Shown here: piece after piece, positions 1 through 9,572 of the stretch | Position numbering within the stretch: the stretch's first letter is position 1 | Layout of the letters: each line of letters begins with the position of its first letter | Source of the DNA: Methanomassiliicoccales archaeon | GTDB lineage: Archaea; Thermoplasmatota; Thermoplasmata; Methanomassiliicoccales; UBA472 | NCBI GenBank assembly: GCA_028682915.1 | Contig: JAJRAN010000071.1 | Location: 1 to 47,052, forward strand | Reading direction: 5' to 3' | DNA: 47,052 nucleotides | Position numbers and translations under genes: made by a program | The notes under the pieces: model-generated | What the model saw: only the letters and a program-made list of their open reading frames with translations | Databases searched by the model: none | What the model was told of the DNA's origin: nothing

Positions 1-100
1 TCGTCTCCTCGTTCAACTCGTCACGGAGCCTTCTATGCTTCTCCGCCTCGTTGTTGTTGTACTGTCTCTTTTGGTCCAGTTCCTCCAACAATTCACTCAT
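1..100 (-). CDS. N-terminus of an archaeal coiled-coil protein (truncated by window edge)
   Basis: Minus-strand ATG at 98-100 opens MSELLEELDQKRQYNNNEAEKHRRLRDELNEET..., a charged coiled-coil N-terminus running off the window. Confidence 0.6.
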   Translation of the reverse strand, partial: MSELLEELDQKRQYNNNEAEKHRRLRDELNEET

Positions 101-208
101 AAGTTCACGCTCAATCGTCTAGCAGACACTGAATAAAGCGAATCCACATACTGACTACCGTTTATAACCCTTTCGCCCGGGGTCGGCGGAAAAAGGCTTA
201 AGCCAGCA

Positions 209-721
209 TCACGCGCCTTCGTCGTCTAGGTCCTCGAGGTCGTCCGGGTCGCCGCCATCCTTCCTGTCAGGCTGGCTGGGCTTGGCGTCCCCTTCCAGGG
301 GGATCTCGTGCCAGTCCGTGCCATACTGGTCTGCGCCCCCGGTCTTGAGCTCGAACTTGACCCGGAGGTGGCCGTTCTCGAAGTATACGTAGGCGGACTT
401 GAGCATGCTCAGGTAATAGGAGACGCGCTTGCCCTGCCGGGAAAGCTTCCTCTCGGTGCAGACGAGCAGCCCCTCCTGCTCCAGGTCCCGGATGCGGCGG
501 TAACAGGCGGCGATGGGGATGTTATAGGCGTCGGAGATGTCCTGGGCGGACTTGGGCACGCGTATCGTAGCCACTAGTATCTTGACCGAGTACTCGTCGG
601 TCAGCAGCTGAGAAGTCCTTAAAAGGTCAACCCTACAGATACCCCCATCCGCCCTCTCCTGGTTATCGCTAGGGATAATGGGGTTAGGCTTATATTTGCT
701 TGACCATGCGTCCGAGGACAT
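209..721 (-). CDS. Winged-helix (ArsR-like) transcriptional regulator
   Basis: ORF with likely start MSSDAWSSK at 721; wHTH core LLTDEYSVKILVATIRVPKSAQDISDAYNIPIAACYRRIRDLEQEGLL. Paralogous to the next ORF. Confidence 0.8.
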   Translation of the reverse strand: MSSDAWSSKYKPNPIIPSDNQERADGGICRVDLLRTSQLLTDEYSVKILVATIRVPKSAQDISDAYNIPIAACYRRIRDLEQEGLLVCTERKLSRQGKRVSYYLSMLKSAYVYFENGHLRVKFELKTGGADQYGTDWHEIPLEGDAKPSQPDRKDGGDPDDLEDLDDEGA

Positions 722-756
722 TGGGGTTGACACCAGCCTTCCCACCTGGCCCCTCA

Positions 757-1071
757 TCAGCTCGTGGCCTTCTCCTTCTCGATGTAGGCAAGGTCGTTGT
801 TGGGCTGCACCTGGACGCTGAAGTGCCCCTTCTCGAAGCACAGCTGAAGGGAGTCGACGGCGCACATGTAGAAGCGGACCTTCTTGCCGCGATATGCCTC
901 CTCCTCCCTCACGCACTTGACCAGGCCGACGCTCTCCATCTTCCCTACCCGGCGATAGGCGACGGCGATGGGGATCTCGCAGATGCGGGATATCTCCTGA
1001 ATTGACATCGCTTTACCGTAGGTGGCACTCATGATCTTCCCAGCGTAATCGTCGGCCATTAGCCGTGACAT
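757..1071 (-). CDS. Winged-helix transcriptional regulator, paralog of 209..721
   Basis: 104 aa; MADDYAGKIMSATYGKAMSIQEISRICEIPIAVAYRRVGKMESVGLVKC aligns along its length with the neighbouring ORF. Confidence 0.8.
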   Translation of the reverse strand: MSRLMADDYAGKIMSATYGKAMSIQEISRICEIPIAVAYRRVGKMESVGLVKCVREEEAYRGKKVRFYMCAVDSLQLCFEKGHFSVQVQPNNDLAYIEKEKATS

Positions 1072-1138
1072 CTCCTGCTCCCTCTGAATGCCGTCTTCCT
1101 TGTTAGGTTCGTAAGCCGCATGATTTTAAAGCCCTTGG

Positions 1139-1168
1139 CTTCTGGCTATCAAAAAAGATAGCCAGAGG
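1139..1168. repeat. 12-bp-arm inverted repeat with A6/T6 loop
   Basis: CTTCTGGCTATC-AAAAAA-GATAGCCAGAGG; 11 Watson-Crick pairs plus one G-T. Lies between the KaiC-like gene stop (1209) and the wHTH gene start (1071). Confidence 0.8.
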
Positions 1169-1208
1169 ACGGCCGTCCAGACAGCGGGATCGTTTCCCCA
1201 GGTGATAA

Positions 1209-2816
1209 TCACACCATGGGAACGAGCCGCGGCACGATCTTCTCCTTAGCCAGCTCGAAGTCCAGGTAGTAGTAGGGCGAGGAGGGCTTCTGCCCACACA
1301 CCATCACCGTGCCCGCGAGGGACTCCAGCTTGATGTGGATCAGGGCCTGGTGCGCCAGCTGCCTGAGCGACTTGCAGGAGGTGGTGGCCTCGGCCAGGAC
1401 TACGTTTCCAGCCCGCTTCATCGCCTCCAGGTGGACGAAGGTCGCCGGCAGCACGTCCGACCCGTAGAGCGCCTCAAGGGAATCGAAACCGAGTATGGAC
1501 ATGTAAGGCTCGACCGCGGAGCGGGAGAGCATGAAGCGCAGCGAGTTCAGCCTCAGGTCCTGTGCCGCGTCCGAGCCCTCGATGATGCTCACGAAGTCGA
1601 AGCTCTTGTCCATGGGGGCATCGTGGTCCAGAACACGCAGGCAGCCGCTCAGTGCTTCCTTGGACGCCATGCTGCGCATGTGCTTGTCCAGGGTCTCGTA
1701 GTTGATGGCGAACAGAGGGAACCAGATGATACCCCGCTTCTTGGCGAGGAAGTCGGCGATGAGGGTGTACTCGATCGCTCTCACGATATCCTGAGGCACG
1801 CTCTCGCCTATCTCGATCAGGATGACCGAGCCGCGGCGGAGACCGCCCAGCTCCTTATCCATGGACCCGTTGCCGGTGGAGGCTATCTCCACGGAGGGGT
1901 CGGCCACCGGGGTATGTGGAAGCAGCTCGTTGGGCATGTTGAACCAGTTGGTCTCGAAGACCCTGAGCCTGCCATCCACCAAGGTGAAGGGGTACTTCCA
2001 GCGCATGACCATCTGGCCACGCAACTTCTCGATCACCAGCTCCCGGACCCTCCTGCCCTCCCTTTGGACGTTGTAGAGCCGGACCACCCCGTCCCCTAGG
2101 TAATCGTAGACGTTCTTCTCTGCCGTCTCCATCACATAGGCGATGTTGGTGCCTGAGTGCTCCACCAGGTCCTTTTGAAGGGTGTTCATGATCTTCTGGG
2201 AGCTGATCCCGTAATGCTCGGACAGAGCGTCGATGGAATCGAGCACGATGAGCGTCTTGTTGGGGAGGTTCGCCTCGGCCATGTCGTACGCCAGCTCCAT
2301 CTCCGGGAGCATGACGCCAATATCGAGGACCATGCCGTCCTCGGTCAGCTCGCCGGTCATCGGCTCGGAGTCGTCCCCTTCGCCGGACTCGATCTGACCT
2401 TCGAGCTTCATGAGCTCGGAGCGCACCACCATGGGGCTGGACGACTCTCCCTTTCCCAGCACCTTGAGCAGGTCCTTCGCCACCCTCAGGGTCGAGTCGT
2501 GCTGATAATCCTCCATACCTCGGAAGGAGGGCGCCTTGGTCTTGGTCAGGAAGGCCTTCCCTGCCTTGAGGATGTCATTGCGCTTGGCCTTCTCCTCCAG
2601 CCATGGGAACTGCCGATAGAGCGCCTCGTCCGAGACGCGGGTGGAGAGGTAATAGTCGGGCTGCTCGTCCGACAGCTCCTCGATCAACTGCAGGGCCAAT
2701 GTGGTCTTTCCAGTACCGGCATCACCCTTGATCAGCAGCGAGTGGCCTCCGGGGGCGCGGAAGAAGTTCAACATCTCTACTGGGATACGGCCACGATAAC
2801 CCTCTTTCATCGTCAT
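1209..2816 (-). CDS. KaiC/GvpD-like RecA-superfamily ATPase (two domains, second degenerate)
   Basis: Walker A GDAGTGKTTLAL, Walker B-like KTLIVLDSIDAL; second half begins STGNGSMDKELGGLRRGSVILIEIGE without a canonical P-loop. Confidence 0.75.
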   Translation of the reverse strand: MTMKEGYRGRIPVEMLNFFRAPGGHSLLIKGDAGTGKTTLALQLIEELSDEQPDYYLSTRVSDEALYRQFPWLEEKAKRNDILKAGKAFLTKTKAPSFRGMEDYQHDSTLRVAKDLLKVLGKGESSSPMVVRSELMKLEGQIESGEGDDSEPMTGELTEDGMVLDIGVMLPEMELAYDMAEANLPNKTLIVLDSIDALSEHYGISSQKIMNTLQKDLVEHSGTNIAYVMETAEKNVYDYLGDGVVRLYNVQREGRRVRELVIEKLRGQMVMRWKYPFTLVDGRLRVFETNWFNMPNELLPHTPVADPSVEIASTGNGSMDKELGGLRRGSVILIEIGESVPQDIVRAIEYTLIADFLAKKRGIIWFPLFAINYETLDKHMRSMASKEALSGCLRVLDHDAPMDKSFDFVSIIEGSDAAQDLRLNSLRFMLSRSAVEPYMSILGFDSLEALYGSDVLPATFVHLEAMKRAGNVVLAEATTSCKSLRQLAHQALIHIKLESLAGTVMVCGQKPSSPYYYLDFELAKEKIVPRLVPMV

Positions 2817-3078
2817 CCTGCCCTTTTTCCGAATATAATCCGAAAGGCTTCTTAATCTTTTCTTACCTTTATCATATCTGGAAAACAGAGACCTCGACTG
2901 CTGGTGCGCTCGATTGGTAACATATAGAAATAATTATAATTTACATAATATTAATTGATTCTTATTCAAATCTGAATTAACTGCGTTAACATCTGCAAAT
3001 CATCCCAGGTGGTTGGCCCCCCCTCGCCGGGTGGATAGCCTATATAGCACTGGGCCCATATTCGTGGCGGTTTGGTCT

Positions 3079-4428
3079 ATGCTCATCTGTCCCTTGGACT
3101 ATCGCTATGGCAGAGACTCGATGAAAGAGGTCCTGAGCGAGGAGAACCGCCTCCGGACGCAGCTCACGGTCGAGGCGGCCTTGGCCCGTGCGCAGGCGAA
3201 GGCTGGCAACATCCCCAAGAAGGACGCGGAGCGCATCGCCCGGGCCTGCGCCTCGGATGTCGTCAAGCTCGCCCGCGTCAAGGAGATAGAGGCGGAGACC
3301 AAGCACGACGTCATGGCCATGGTCAAAGCCATCACCGAGAAGAGCGGGGAGTCTGGAAAGTATGTTCACCTCGGGGCGACCTCCAACGATATGGTGGACA
3401 CCGCGACGGCGTTGCAGATTAAGCAGGCGCTGGGCCTCATCGAGGAGGACCTCGTCACCCTGATCAAGGTGTTCGCGGAATTGGCCGCGAGGCACCGCGA
3501 CACCGTCATGGTCGCACGTACCCACGGCCAGTTCGCCATACCCACCACCTTCGGCTTCAAGATCGCTGGATACGCGAGCGAGATCATGCGCGACCTGGAG
3601 CGCCTCAGGGAGCTCAGGCCCAGGGTCTGCGTGGGCAAAATGTCCGGGGCGGTGGGAACGGGGGCCGGGTTCGGGGACAGCTTCTTCCAGGTCCAGGAGC
3701 TGGTCATGAAGGAGCTCGGTCTCGAGGTGGAGGAGGCCGCCACCCAGATCGTCTGCCGGGACCGCTACGCCGAGCTCGCCTCATTCCTGGCGCTGCTGGC
3801 GACGGCGTGCGAACGCTACGCCACCGAGGTGCGCAACCTCCAGCGGACCGAGATCGGCGAGGTCATGGAGGCCTTCGACGAGAAGAAGCAGGTCGGCTCC
3901 AGCACCATGGCGCAGAAGCGCAACCCCATGCTCTCGGAGAACCTCTGCGGGCTGGCAAGAGTGGTGCGCGGCTTCGTCCCCGCGGCGTACGAGAACATGG
4001 TGCTCTGGCATGAGAGGGATCTATCGAACTCGAGCGCCGAGAGGTTCATCATACCGCACATTTTCGTGCTGACGGACGACATCCTAATCAAGACCGTACA
4101 GGTGTTCTCGGGGCTGAGGGTGAACAGAGAGAGGATGAGGTCGAACCTGGAGTCCTCGAAGGGCATGGTGATGTCCGAGGCGGTCATGCTCGCCCTGGTC
4201 GAGAGGGGCATCGGCAGGCAGGACGCGCACGAGCTGGTGCGCCGCGCGAGCCTGGCGGCGGAGAAGCAGGGGAAGGAACTTAAGGCCGTTCTTTTAAGAT
4301 GCAAGGAAGTCACAAAGGTCATCAGCGCGAAGGAGCTGGACGAGGTCATGGAGTACTCCAGCTACGTCGGATCGGCACCGAAGATGGTCGACAAGGTCGT
4401 GGCCAAGGCCAAGAAGGTAAGTCAGTAG
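3079..4428 (+). CDS. purB: Adenylosuccinate lyase
   Basis: MLICPLDYRYGRDSMKEVLSEENRL..., GATSNDMVDT, signature GSSTMAQKRNPMLSEN. Start at 3079 preferred over 3013. Confidence 0.95.
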   Translation: MLICPLDYRYGRDSMKEVLSEENRLRTQLTVEAALARAQAKAGNIPKKDAERIARACASDVVKLARVKEIEAETKHDVMAMVKAITEKSGESGKYVHLGATSNDMVDTATALQIKQALGLIEEDLVTLIKVFAELAARHRDTVMVARTHGQFAIPTTFGFKIAGYASEIMRDLERLRELRPRVCVGKMSGAVGTGAGFGDSFFQVQELVMKELGLEVEEAATQIVCRDRYAELASFLALLATACERYATEVRNLQRTEIGEVMEAFDEKKQVGSSTMAQKRNPMLSENLCGLARVVRGFVPAAYENMVLWHERDLSNSSAERFIIPHIFVLTDDILIKTVQVFSGLRVNRERMRSNLESSKGMVMSEAVMLALVERGIGRQDAHELVRRASLAAEKQGKELKAVLLRCKEVTKVISAKELDEVMEYSSYVGSAPKMVDKVVAKAKKVSQ

Positions 4429-4444
4429 ACTTCAAGGTGCGAAA

Positions 4445-4714
4445 ATGGACCCATGGACGGCGCTCGGGCTTTTAGCCGGTTTCCTCACCACCATCGGTTT
4501 CGTTCCTCAGATCATCAAGGGCTATCGCAGCAAGAGAATGGAGGACTTATCGCTGATCATGCCAATACTTATCGGTGTCGGAATGCTGATATGGCTGATC
4601 TATGGCATCTGGCTCGATTCTCTGCCCTTGATCCTCTGGAACGCCATCGCCCTCACGCTGAACATGATCATAATCGCTCTCATCTTGAAGTATGGTGGTA
4701 GCAAGAAGGGCTGA
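4445..4714 (+). CDS. SemiSWEET / PQ-loop family membrane transporter
   Basis: 89 aa, 3 TM; GLLAGFLTTIGFVPQIIKGYRSKRMEDLS PQ-loop motif. Confidence 0.85.
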   Translation: MDPWTALGLLAGFLTTIGFVPQIIKGYRSKRMEDLSLIMPILIGVGMLIWLIYGIWLDSLPLILWNAIALTLNMIIIALILKYGGSKKG

Positions 4715-4884
4715 CTCGTCGGGACGCAGCAATTTTGAAAATCAAGGCGAGACGGATCTTTCCATTGTAGGGAGCTTAAATTGCGTGAGTGCATAATTCG
4801 TACGCAGCTATCATCGCACCAGTTGAGCCAAGTTCTACCAAACGGACAAGTATATATCTACCTCCCTCATTGCACTGACCCAAC

Positions 4885-4956
4885 GGGCAAGTAGATCAGC
4901 GGAAGATCGCCGCCTTCGCAAGGCGGAAGCCGGGGGTTCGAATCCCCCCTTGTCCA
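4885..4956 (+). tRNA. tRNA-Ala(CGC)
   Basis: Acceptor GGGCAAG/CTTGTCC with G3-U70, anticodon arm CCGCC-TTCGCAA-GGCGG, T arm GGGGG-TTCGAAT-CCCCC; no encoded CCA. TATA (tatatat) about 30 nt upstream. Confidence 0.97.
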
Positions 4957-5040
4957 CTACAGTCCCATCAGAGCTCGCAAATGTTATAGTGGAATCTGCT
5001 CACTTTGAAATCCATTGCACTCTTTTTGACATGTGGTTGG

Positions 5041-5319
5041 CTAGAGAGTCTTTTTTGCAGAACTCAACCACTTCATGCAGTCTGGACAGGCGATAACGTA
5101 CGCATTTAATGCGCCATTATTCGTTTCTCTGGCCACGCTTTTTCCTTTTACCGAAGACGGATCGCTTGAGATGAGAAGACGCGCATTTTCACTATCGATC
5201 AAAGCTTGCGCATAGCGGAGTTCAGAATGCGCCTTGCATATTCTTCTTTCACATATCTGACATGTGTAGCCCCCTATCAGAAACCCACTCTTCCCGCAAA
5301 TCGAGCACTTTTCCGCCAT
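5041..5319 (-). CDS. Small zinc-finger protein
   Basis: 92 aa with CSICGKSG, CQICERRICKAH and CPDCMKW zinc-ligand clusters. Confidence 0.65.
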   Translation of the reverse strand: MAEKCSICGKSGFLIGGYTCQICERRICKAHSELRYAQALIDSENARLLISSDPSSVKGKSVARETNNGALNAYVIACPDCMKWLSSAKKTL

Positions 5320-5428
5320 TGAAGTTCCTCCTTGACAGCAAAACGAACTAATCAGAGGAAATATTGAAGAATAAGACTAATCCCGAATTTTGATATTATT
5401 GTTTGATCAACCATCAACAACCATAGGA

Positions 5429-6085
5429 TTATTTTCTCTCCTTCGTCTCCTTCAGATAGAACTCGATTAGATTTTGCTCCGCTCGCTTAAGTATCTCGGA
5501 AAGAGTGGATGGGGAGATGTTCAATTGCCTCGAAAGCCCTATGGCAGTGATACCTCGCGGATAATTGTAATAGCCTAATTCATTGGCTTTTATTATGACA
5601 TATTCCTGTCGAGCTGTAAGAATGTGCGCCGTATCAAGGGTCTTCTTATTCCTTAACCAAACTTCACAACCTTTGTTCTGGACATTTGCAATTAGATCCT
5701 TTAAGGCTGCTTGGGTTGGGGTGAGCAGCCGCCATTCCATCATTCCACTTGAACACCAGCGAGCGTCCTTCACATAACAATCAGAATTCATTATTGTCGA
5801 GCATTCTGTCCAATTCTTCGCTGCTACCGAACCAATAATTTTTCCATCCTCCTTATGGGCGATATCAAATTTGAGCACATCTGGATGGGAGATGATGGAG
5901 GCATGCAGAGTATTCAATGTACCGGGATCGACATCCACCTCAATTAAGGCCTGGCTACCTTTCCTCCCAAAGGGGGTGCAGTCATGGATTCTCATCTTTG
6001 CATTGTACCTTGAAAAAACCTCCAATATCCAAGATTTTGGTTGGATGACAGCTATGACCACTTCTAGCAAGAAGTTTCGCTCCAT
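5429..6085 (-). CDS. Bacterio-opsin activator (Bat)-type HTH_10 transcriptional regulator
   Basis: C-terminal LTARQEYVIIKANELGYYNYPRGITAIGLSRQLNISPSTLSEILKRAEQNLI, typical HTH_10. Confidence 0.88.
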   Translation of the reverse strand: MERNFLLEVVIAVIQPKSWILEVFSRYNAKMRIHDCTPFGRKGSQALIEVDVDPGTLNTLHASIISHPDVLKFDIAHKEDGKIIGSVAAKNWTECSTIMNSDCYVKDARWCSSGMMEWRLLTPTQAALKDLIANVQNKGCEVWLRNKKTLDTAHILTARQEYVIIKANELGYYNYPRGITAIGLSRQLNISPSTLSEILKRAEQNLIEFYLKETKERK

Positions 6086-6323
6086 TTGAGATATTGGGTG
6101 ATGATATTAAAGTAACTTCAATTCTCATGTCATGGACTCGATCCTCCTTGCATCGGCTGATTTGTAGCCCTAATGAGTTTGGGTTGAGAGTTAGTGCCTC
6201 TTTCTTAGCCATTGGAACGCATGATTTTGAGTAATATTGGATTATTGTGTTTTCCATGTGTCCAGCATCTCTGCATTAAATATCTGCAAAGCTTCATGTT
6301 CCGCACTTACAATGTTACCTTAG

Positions 6324-6743
6324 GTGGCATACATGGTAATTTTGCCAGAAGAGGTCATGAAAGCGCTCAACGACCCCGCGAGCGTGAAGGTGCTAGCGAC
6401 GAAGACTCCTGAAGGAGTAGTGAATGCGATACCATTGGGAAGCCTGGCTGCCCTGGACCCGAACACCATCATTTGCGGTGTGGTGTTCATGAAGCAAACG
6501 CACAATAATCTGGAAAAGATGAAGAAGAACGGTGAGCGCCCGGCGGTTCTTGTAGTGAGCGGCAGGAACGCTTACCAGATCCATGCGACAATCAAGATCT
6601 TCGCGACATCCGGCCCGGTCCTAGACACGATGAACGAGAAGGTCAAGGCACGAGGCATCACCGTGACCGGCGTTTGGTTCATGGAGCCCGAGTCAGTATT
6701 TGACCAGAGTCCAGGTCCGAATGTAGGCAAGAAGATCGCCTGA
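6324..6743 (+). CDS. Pyridoxamine 5'-phosphate oxidase-like (flavin-binding split-barrel) protein
   Basis: 139 aa; ATKTPEGVVNAIPLGSLAALDPNTIICGV...NLEKMKKNGERPAVLVVSG pattern. GTG (6324) or ATG (6333) start. Confidence 0.65.
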   Translation: MAYMVILPEEVMKALNDPASVKVLATKTPEGVVNAIPLGSLAALDPNTIICGVVFMKQTHNNLEKMKKNGERPAVLVVSGRNAYQIHATIKIFATSGPVLDTMNEKVKARGITVTGVWFMEPESVFDQSPGPNVGKKIA

Positions 6744-6892
6744 GGGCCGATCAATCATCTTTGCAACCATTCTTGCCAAATGAGCTGGTGGCTAGAATCT
6801 GACTCGCCTCACTCATCTCCATATTATTTCAATCGAGCATCTACCCACATAAAATAAGGTTGAACAGTTACAATGATGTATTGGCAATAAAC

Positions 6893-7111
6893 ATGGATTC
6901 GTCCAAGATGAGCCTACCACGGTGGATATTGATCACGATCGTCGGCTTTGATATGATACTTATCGGAGGAGTGATACAATGGCTCTACCCATTTCAACCC
7001 GATGATCCCATCATTCTAATCCCCCTGGCACTCATCGGTTCTGGTATGTTGCTCATCTTCATCTCATTGGTGTCATTGAGGGGCGTGGAAGAAGAGGGCC
7101 ATAACGATTAG
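6893..7111 (+). CDS. Small two-TM membrane protein
   Basis: MDSSKMSLPRWILITIVGFDMILIGGVIQWLYPF...IILIPLALIGSGMLLIFISLVSL; two hydrophobic helices. Confidence 0.5.
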   Translation: MDSSKMSLPRWILITIVGFDMILIGGVIQWLYPFQPDDPIILIPLALIGSGMLLIFISLVSLRGVEEEGHND

Positions 7112-7343
7112 ATGCCGGAACTTTGCCCCATACGTTCACCCAACTAAAAAGGGAACCTCGGAGAAGGGGAAGTCGTTCTTGAAACCCATTCACATTTCGA
7201 GAATTTTTCGAGTAGCGCCTAGGCAAGGTACGTGTGGCGACCAATTGATTGATGAGGATTTCGGAGAGTTGGATGGACAAAGCCAACCCTAATCCTTAAT
7301 AATGTGAGCTGACCCATTGCGTTCCAGCATCCTAGGATGATAC

Positions 7344-7442
7344 TCAAATCGAGTGAGTATACCAGTATACGACTGCACAGATGGCAACACCAACTAAGAA
7401 TGATACCGCCACAGCTAGCCATCCTTTCCCATTGTCGGTCAT
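7344..7442 (-). CDS. Putative 32-aa single-TM microprotein
   Basis: Minus-strand reading MTDNGKGWLAVAVSFLVGVAICAVVYWYTHSI*, preceded by a strong Shine-Dalgarno GGAGGAGGTGGAAG-ATG. Absent from the ORF track because of length. Confidence 0.5.
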   Translation of the reverse strand: MTDNGKGWLAVAVSFLVGVAICAVVYWYTHSI

Positions 7443-7564
7443 CTTCCACCTCCTCCACATACATCAATCTATTGGCTATTATCTTTATCTCTCATAATCA
7501 GGACCTCACGTCCTCTTTTAAAATCCTCGAGCCTCTCCGAAATCCTAACTTTCCATTGCCCGGT

Positions 7565-7945
7565 CTAGGCTTCTCCCCTCGGCCCAAGCATCTCCACCCA
7601 GTCCCAATGGAAAACCGTGTGGGGATTCTTCCTCTTTACGAATTCGTATGCATCTTTGTAAGGCATGCCATATTTCTTACTGACATAGATCATGGCCACG
7701 AACGGCGTCCTATCGATTCCAGCCAAGCAGTGAATCAGCACTTTGGCGTTGAACATTGAGAGGGCCACGAGCATATTCCCTGCCTTCAGGAGCTTTTCAA
7801 CGATTGGCGTTATATTCACTCCGGATATGCCATCGAAAAGCGTGCGGGCGTCGATTATCAGGTCGATATCTCCCTCTTTCAAATCGTTGATGGAGAAGGC
7901 ATCATCCAATCCTCCCACGGCCACGAAATCGTCTATCCAGTTCAT
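7565..7945 (-). CDS. Dual-specificity/tyrosine phosphatase-like protein
   Basis: CX5R P-loop: VLIHCLAGIDRTPFVAM. Confidence 0.8.
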   Translation of the reverse strand: MNWIDDFVAVGGLDDAFSINDLKEGDIDLIIDARTLFDGISGVNITPIVEKLLKAGNMLVALSMFNAKVLIHCLAGIDRTPFVAMIYVSKKYGMPYKDAYEFVKRKNPHTVFHWDWVEMLGPRGEA

Positions 7946-8133
7946 TGTTCTTCACCTTTGAATTTTGCTAGTGGACTACACCATTTCCCTTTCGATAGCA
8001 ATGAGGTTGGAGGCCGATTTCCTTAATCGATTCGGTTGTCTTTGCGACCAGCACTGCCAATCTCCTAAGGGAGAGCGAGAGGTTTCAGCTCATCTTGGAC
8101 ACGAACCTAACCGCATCCAAATTATGATGATTG

Positions 8134-8769
8134 CTAAGGATTGAGCTCCTTTAGGACAGCAAGTTTCTTCCTGTACTCCTCCTCTGTGATCTCTCCTTTC
8201 GCGAACCGCGTGGCGAGCACCTTGGAAGGATCGTCCTGGCTCACGTCCTCGCGCGGTTTCCCTCTCACCTCCATCTCTTGCTTCCTTAGTTCCTCGAATT
8301 CCCTTGGGTCTCTCCTGGGAGGCCCTCTTGCGAGATCATTTCGATGCATCCACTCCTGAGAAGACCCGGGGCCGGTGCTCCGGATTTCCTTCATTTGAGC
8401 CTCCCTCTGCGCGATGTACTTCTCCCTTTCCTCCGGGGTCATTGCTGGGGGCGGCCCCATCGTACCCTCTCTTTGCTTTCGGAGCTGCTCATTGCGCTCC
8501 ATGATCAGCCTTCTTCGCTCCTCGTTCATCCTATCTCTTTCTTCCTTCGTGATGGCTGCATCGGAAGGGGCGTACTTCGGCGACCCTGCTTGCTGTACGG
8601 TTGCCTGCTGTGTCCTGGCAGTGACGATCGGAGGCTCTTTTGCCTTGAGGTTGGCTTCGGGGACCTTCGCATTCACCTCGATTTCTTGAGGCCTCAAGGG
8701 CGCCTTCGGCTCATTTGACTTCTTCTTGATGCCCCCATCGACCTTGGGCTCGTCATTATCCTCTGCCAT
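8134..8769 (-). CDS. Charged protein with C-terminal SHOCT domain
   Basis: C-terminus DPSKVLATRFAKGEITEEEYRKKLAVLKEL matches the SHOCT motif; N-terminal part is low-complexity and charged. Confidence 0.75.
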   Translation of the reverse strand: MAEDNDEPKVDGGIKKKSNEPKAPLRPQEIEVNAKVPEANLKAKEPPIVTARTQQATVQQAGSPKYAPSDAAITKEERDRMNEERRRLIMERNEQLRKQREGTMGPPPAMTPEEREKYIAQREAQMKEIRSTGPGSSQEWMHRNDLARGPPRRDPREFEELRKQEMEVRGKPREDVSQDDPSKVLATRFAKGEITEEEYRKKLAVLKELNP

Positions 8770-8952
8770 ATCAATCAGTAATAATTTGCACCCAAGGGAT
8801 GATTAAGTTACTTACGGCAATCGATACTATGTTTATCTCACAACCGGGCCTCATCGGTTAATTCGTTCCTCTAACCTCTTCGCTACCTTCGATTCGGGGA
8901 GGCGTTTGGCATCTTGCACAGCTTTTAATATCCAGACTCTTAATTAACGACG

Positions 8953-9360
8953 GTGCCTGGTATGATTGGCGACCTTCCAAAGGAGATGCTTGATTCGCTG
9001 CTGGAAACGATCCCTATCGAGTTCTCTGTCCTCAACGACAAAGACGTCGTCGTGGCCTGGAACAAGCATGAGAGCCGAGTCTTCAAACGACCAGTGACGG
9101 TCGTTGGAAAGAACGTCCGCAACTGTCACCCCAAGAAGTCATTGGACAAGGTGGAACGGATCATCTCGGAGATGAGAGAGGGCAAGAGGGACAAGGCCAG
9201 ATTCTGGATCAGCACCCAATCCGACGACGGCCCTCGGAAGATAATGATCGAATATTACGCTCTACGTGATGGCAAGGGGCGCTACCTCGGATGCCTCGAG
9301 GCCACGCAAGACATTACCGAGATCCAGGGCCTCAAAGGAGATAAGCGCCTACTGGATTGA
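8953..9360 (+). CDS. PAS domain protein
   Basis: DSLLETIPIEFSVLNDKDVVVAWNKHESRVFKRP...YYALRDGKGRYLGCLEATQDITEIQ. Confidence 0.8.
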   Translation: MPGMIGDLPKEMLDSLLETIPIEFSVLNDKDVVVAWNKHESRVFKRPVTVVGKNVRNCHPKKSLDKVERIISEMREGKRDKARFWISTQSDDGPRKIMIEYYALRDGKGRYLGCLEATQDITEIQGLKGDKRLLD

Positions 9361-9572
9361 ATCCTTCCCGCGTTGGAAGCTTCAGATTGAATCCTTGCAG
9401 TGGCATTCATAAAAAAAATTGGCAAATGCTACTGTATTGGGAGAAGTATCGGCGGTTTGAAAGAATGCCGAATGAGACGAGGGACATGGACAACGAGCTT
9501 GGCGGGAACGGATGAGATAGAGGCAAATTCATTTTAAAGGGTTTTTCAAGGGAAGCGGAGGGTCAAGAATCC

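Noticed and set aside
6087-6160. Possible C/D box sRNA (GTGATGA ... CTGA)
   Set aside because: No convincing internal D'/C' pair or terminal stem; motif spacing likely by chance.
5982-6257. 91-aa minus-strand ORF
   Set aside because: Overlaps the start of the HTH_10 gene in another frame and lacks domain or TM features.
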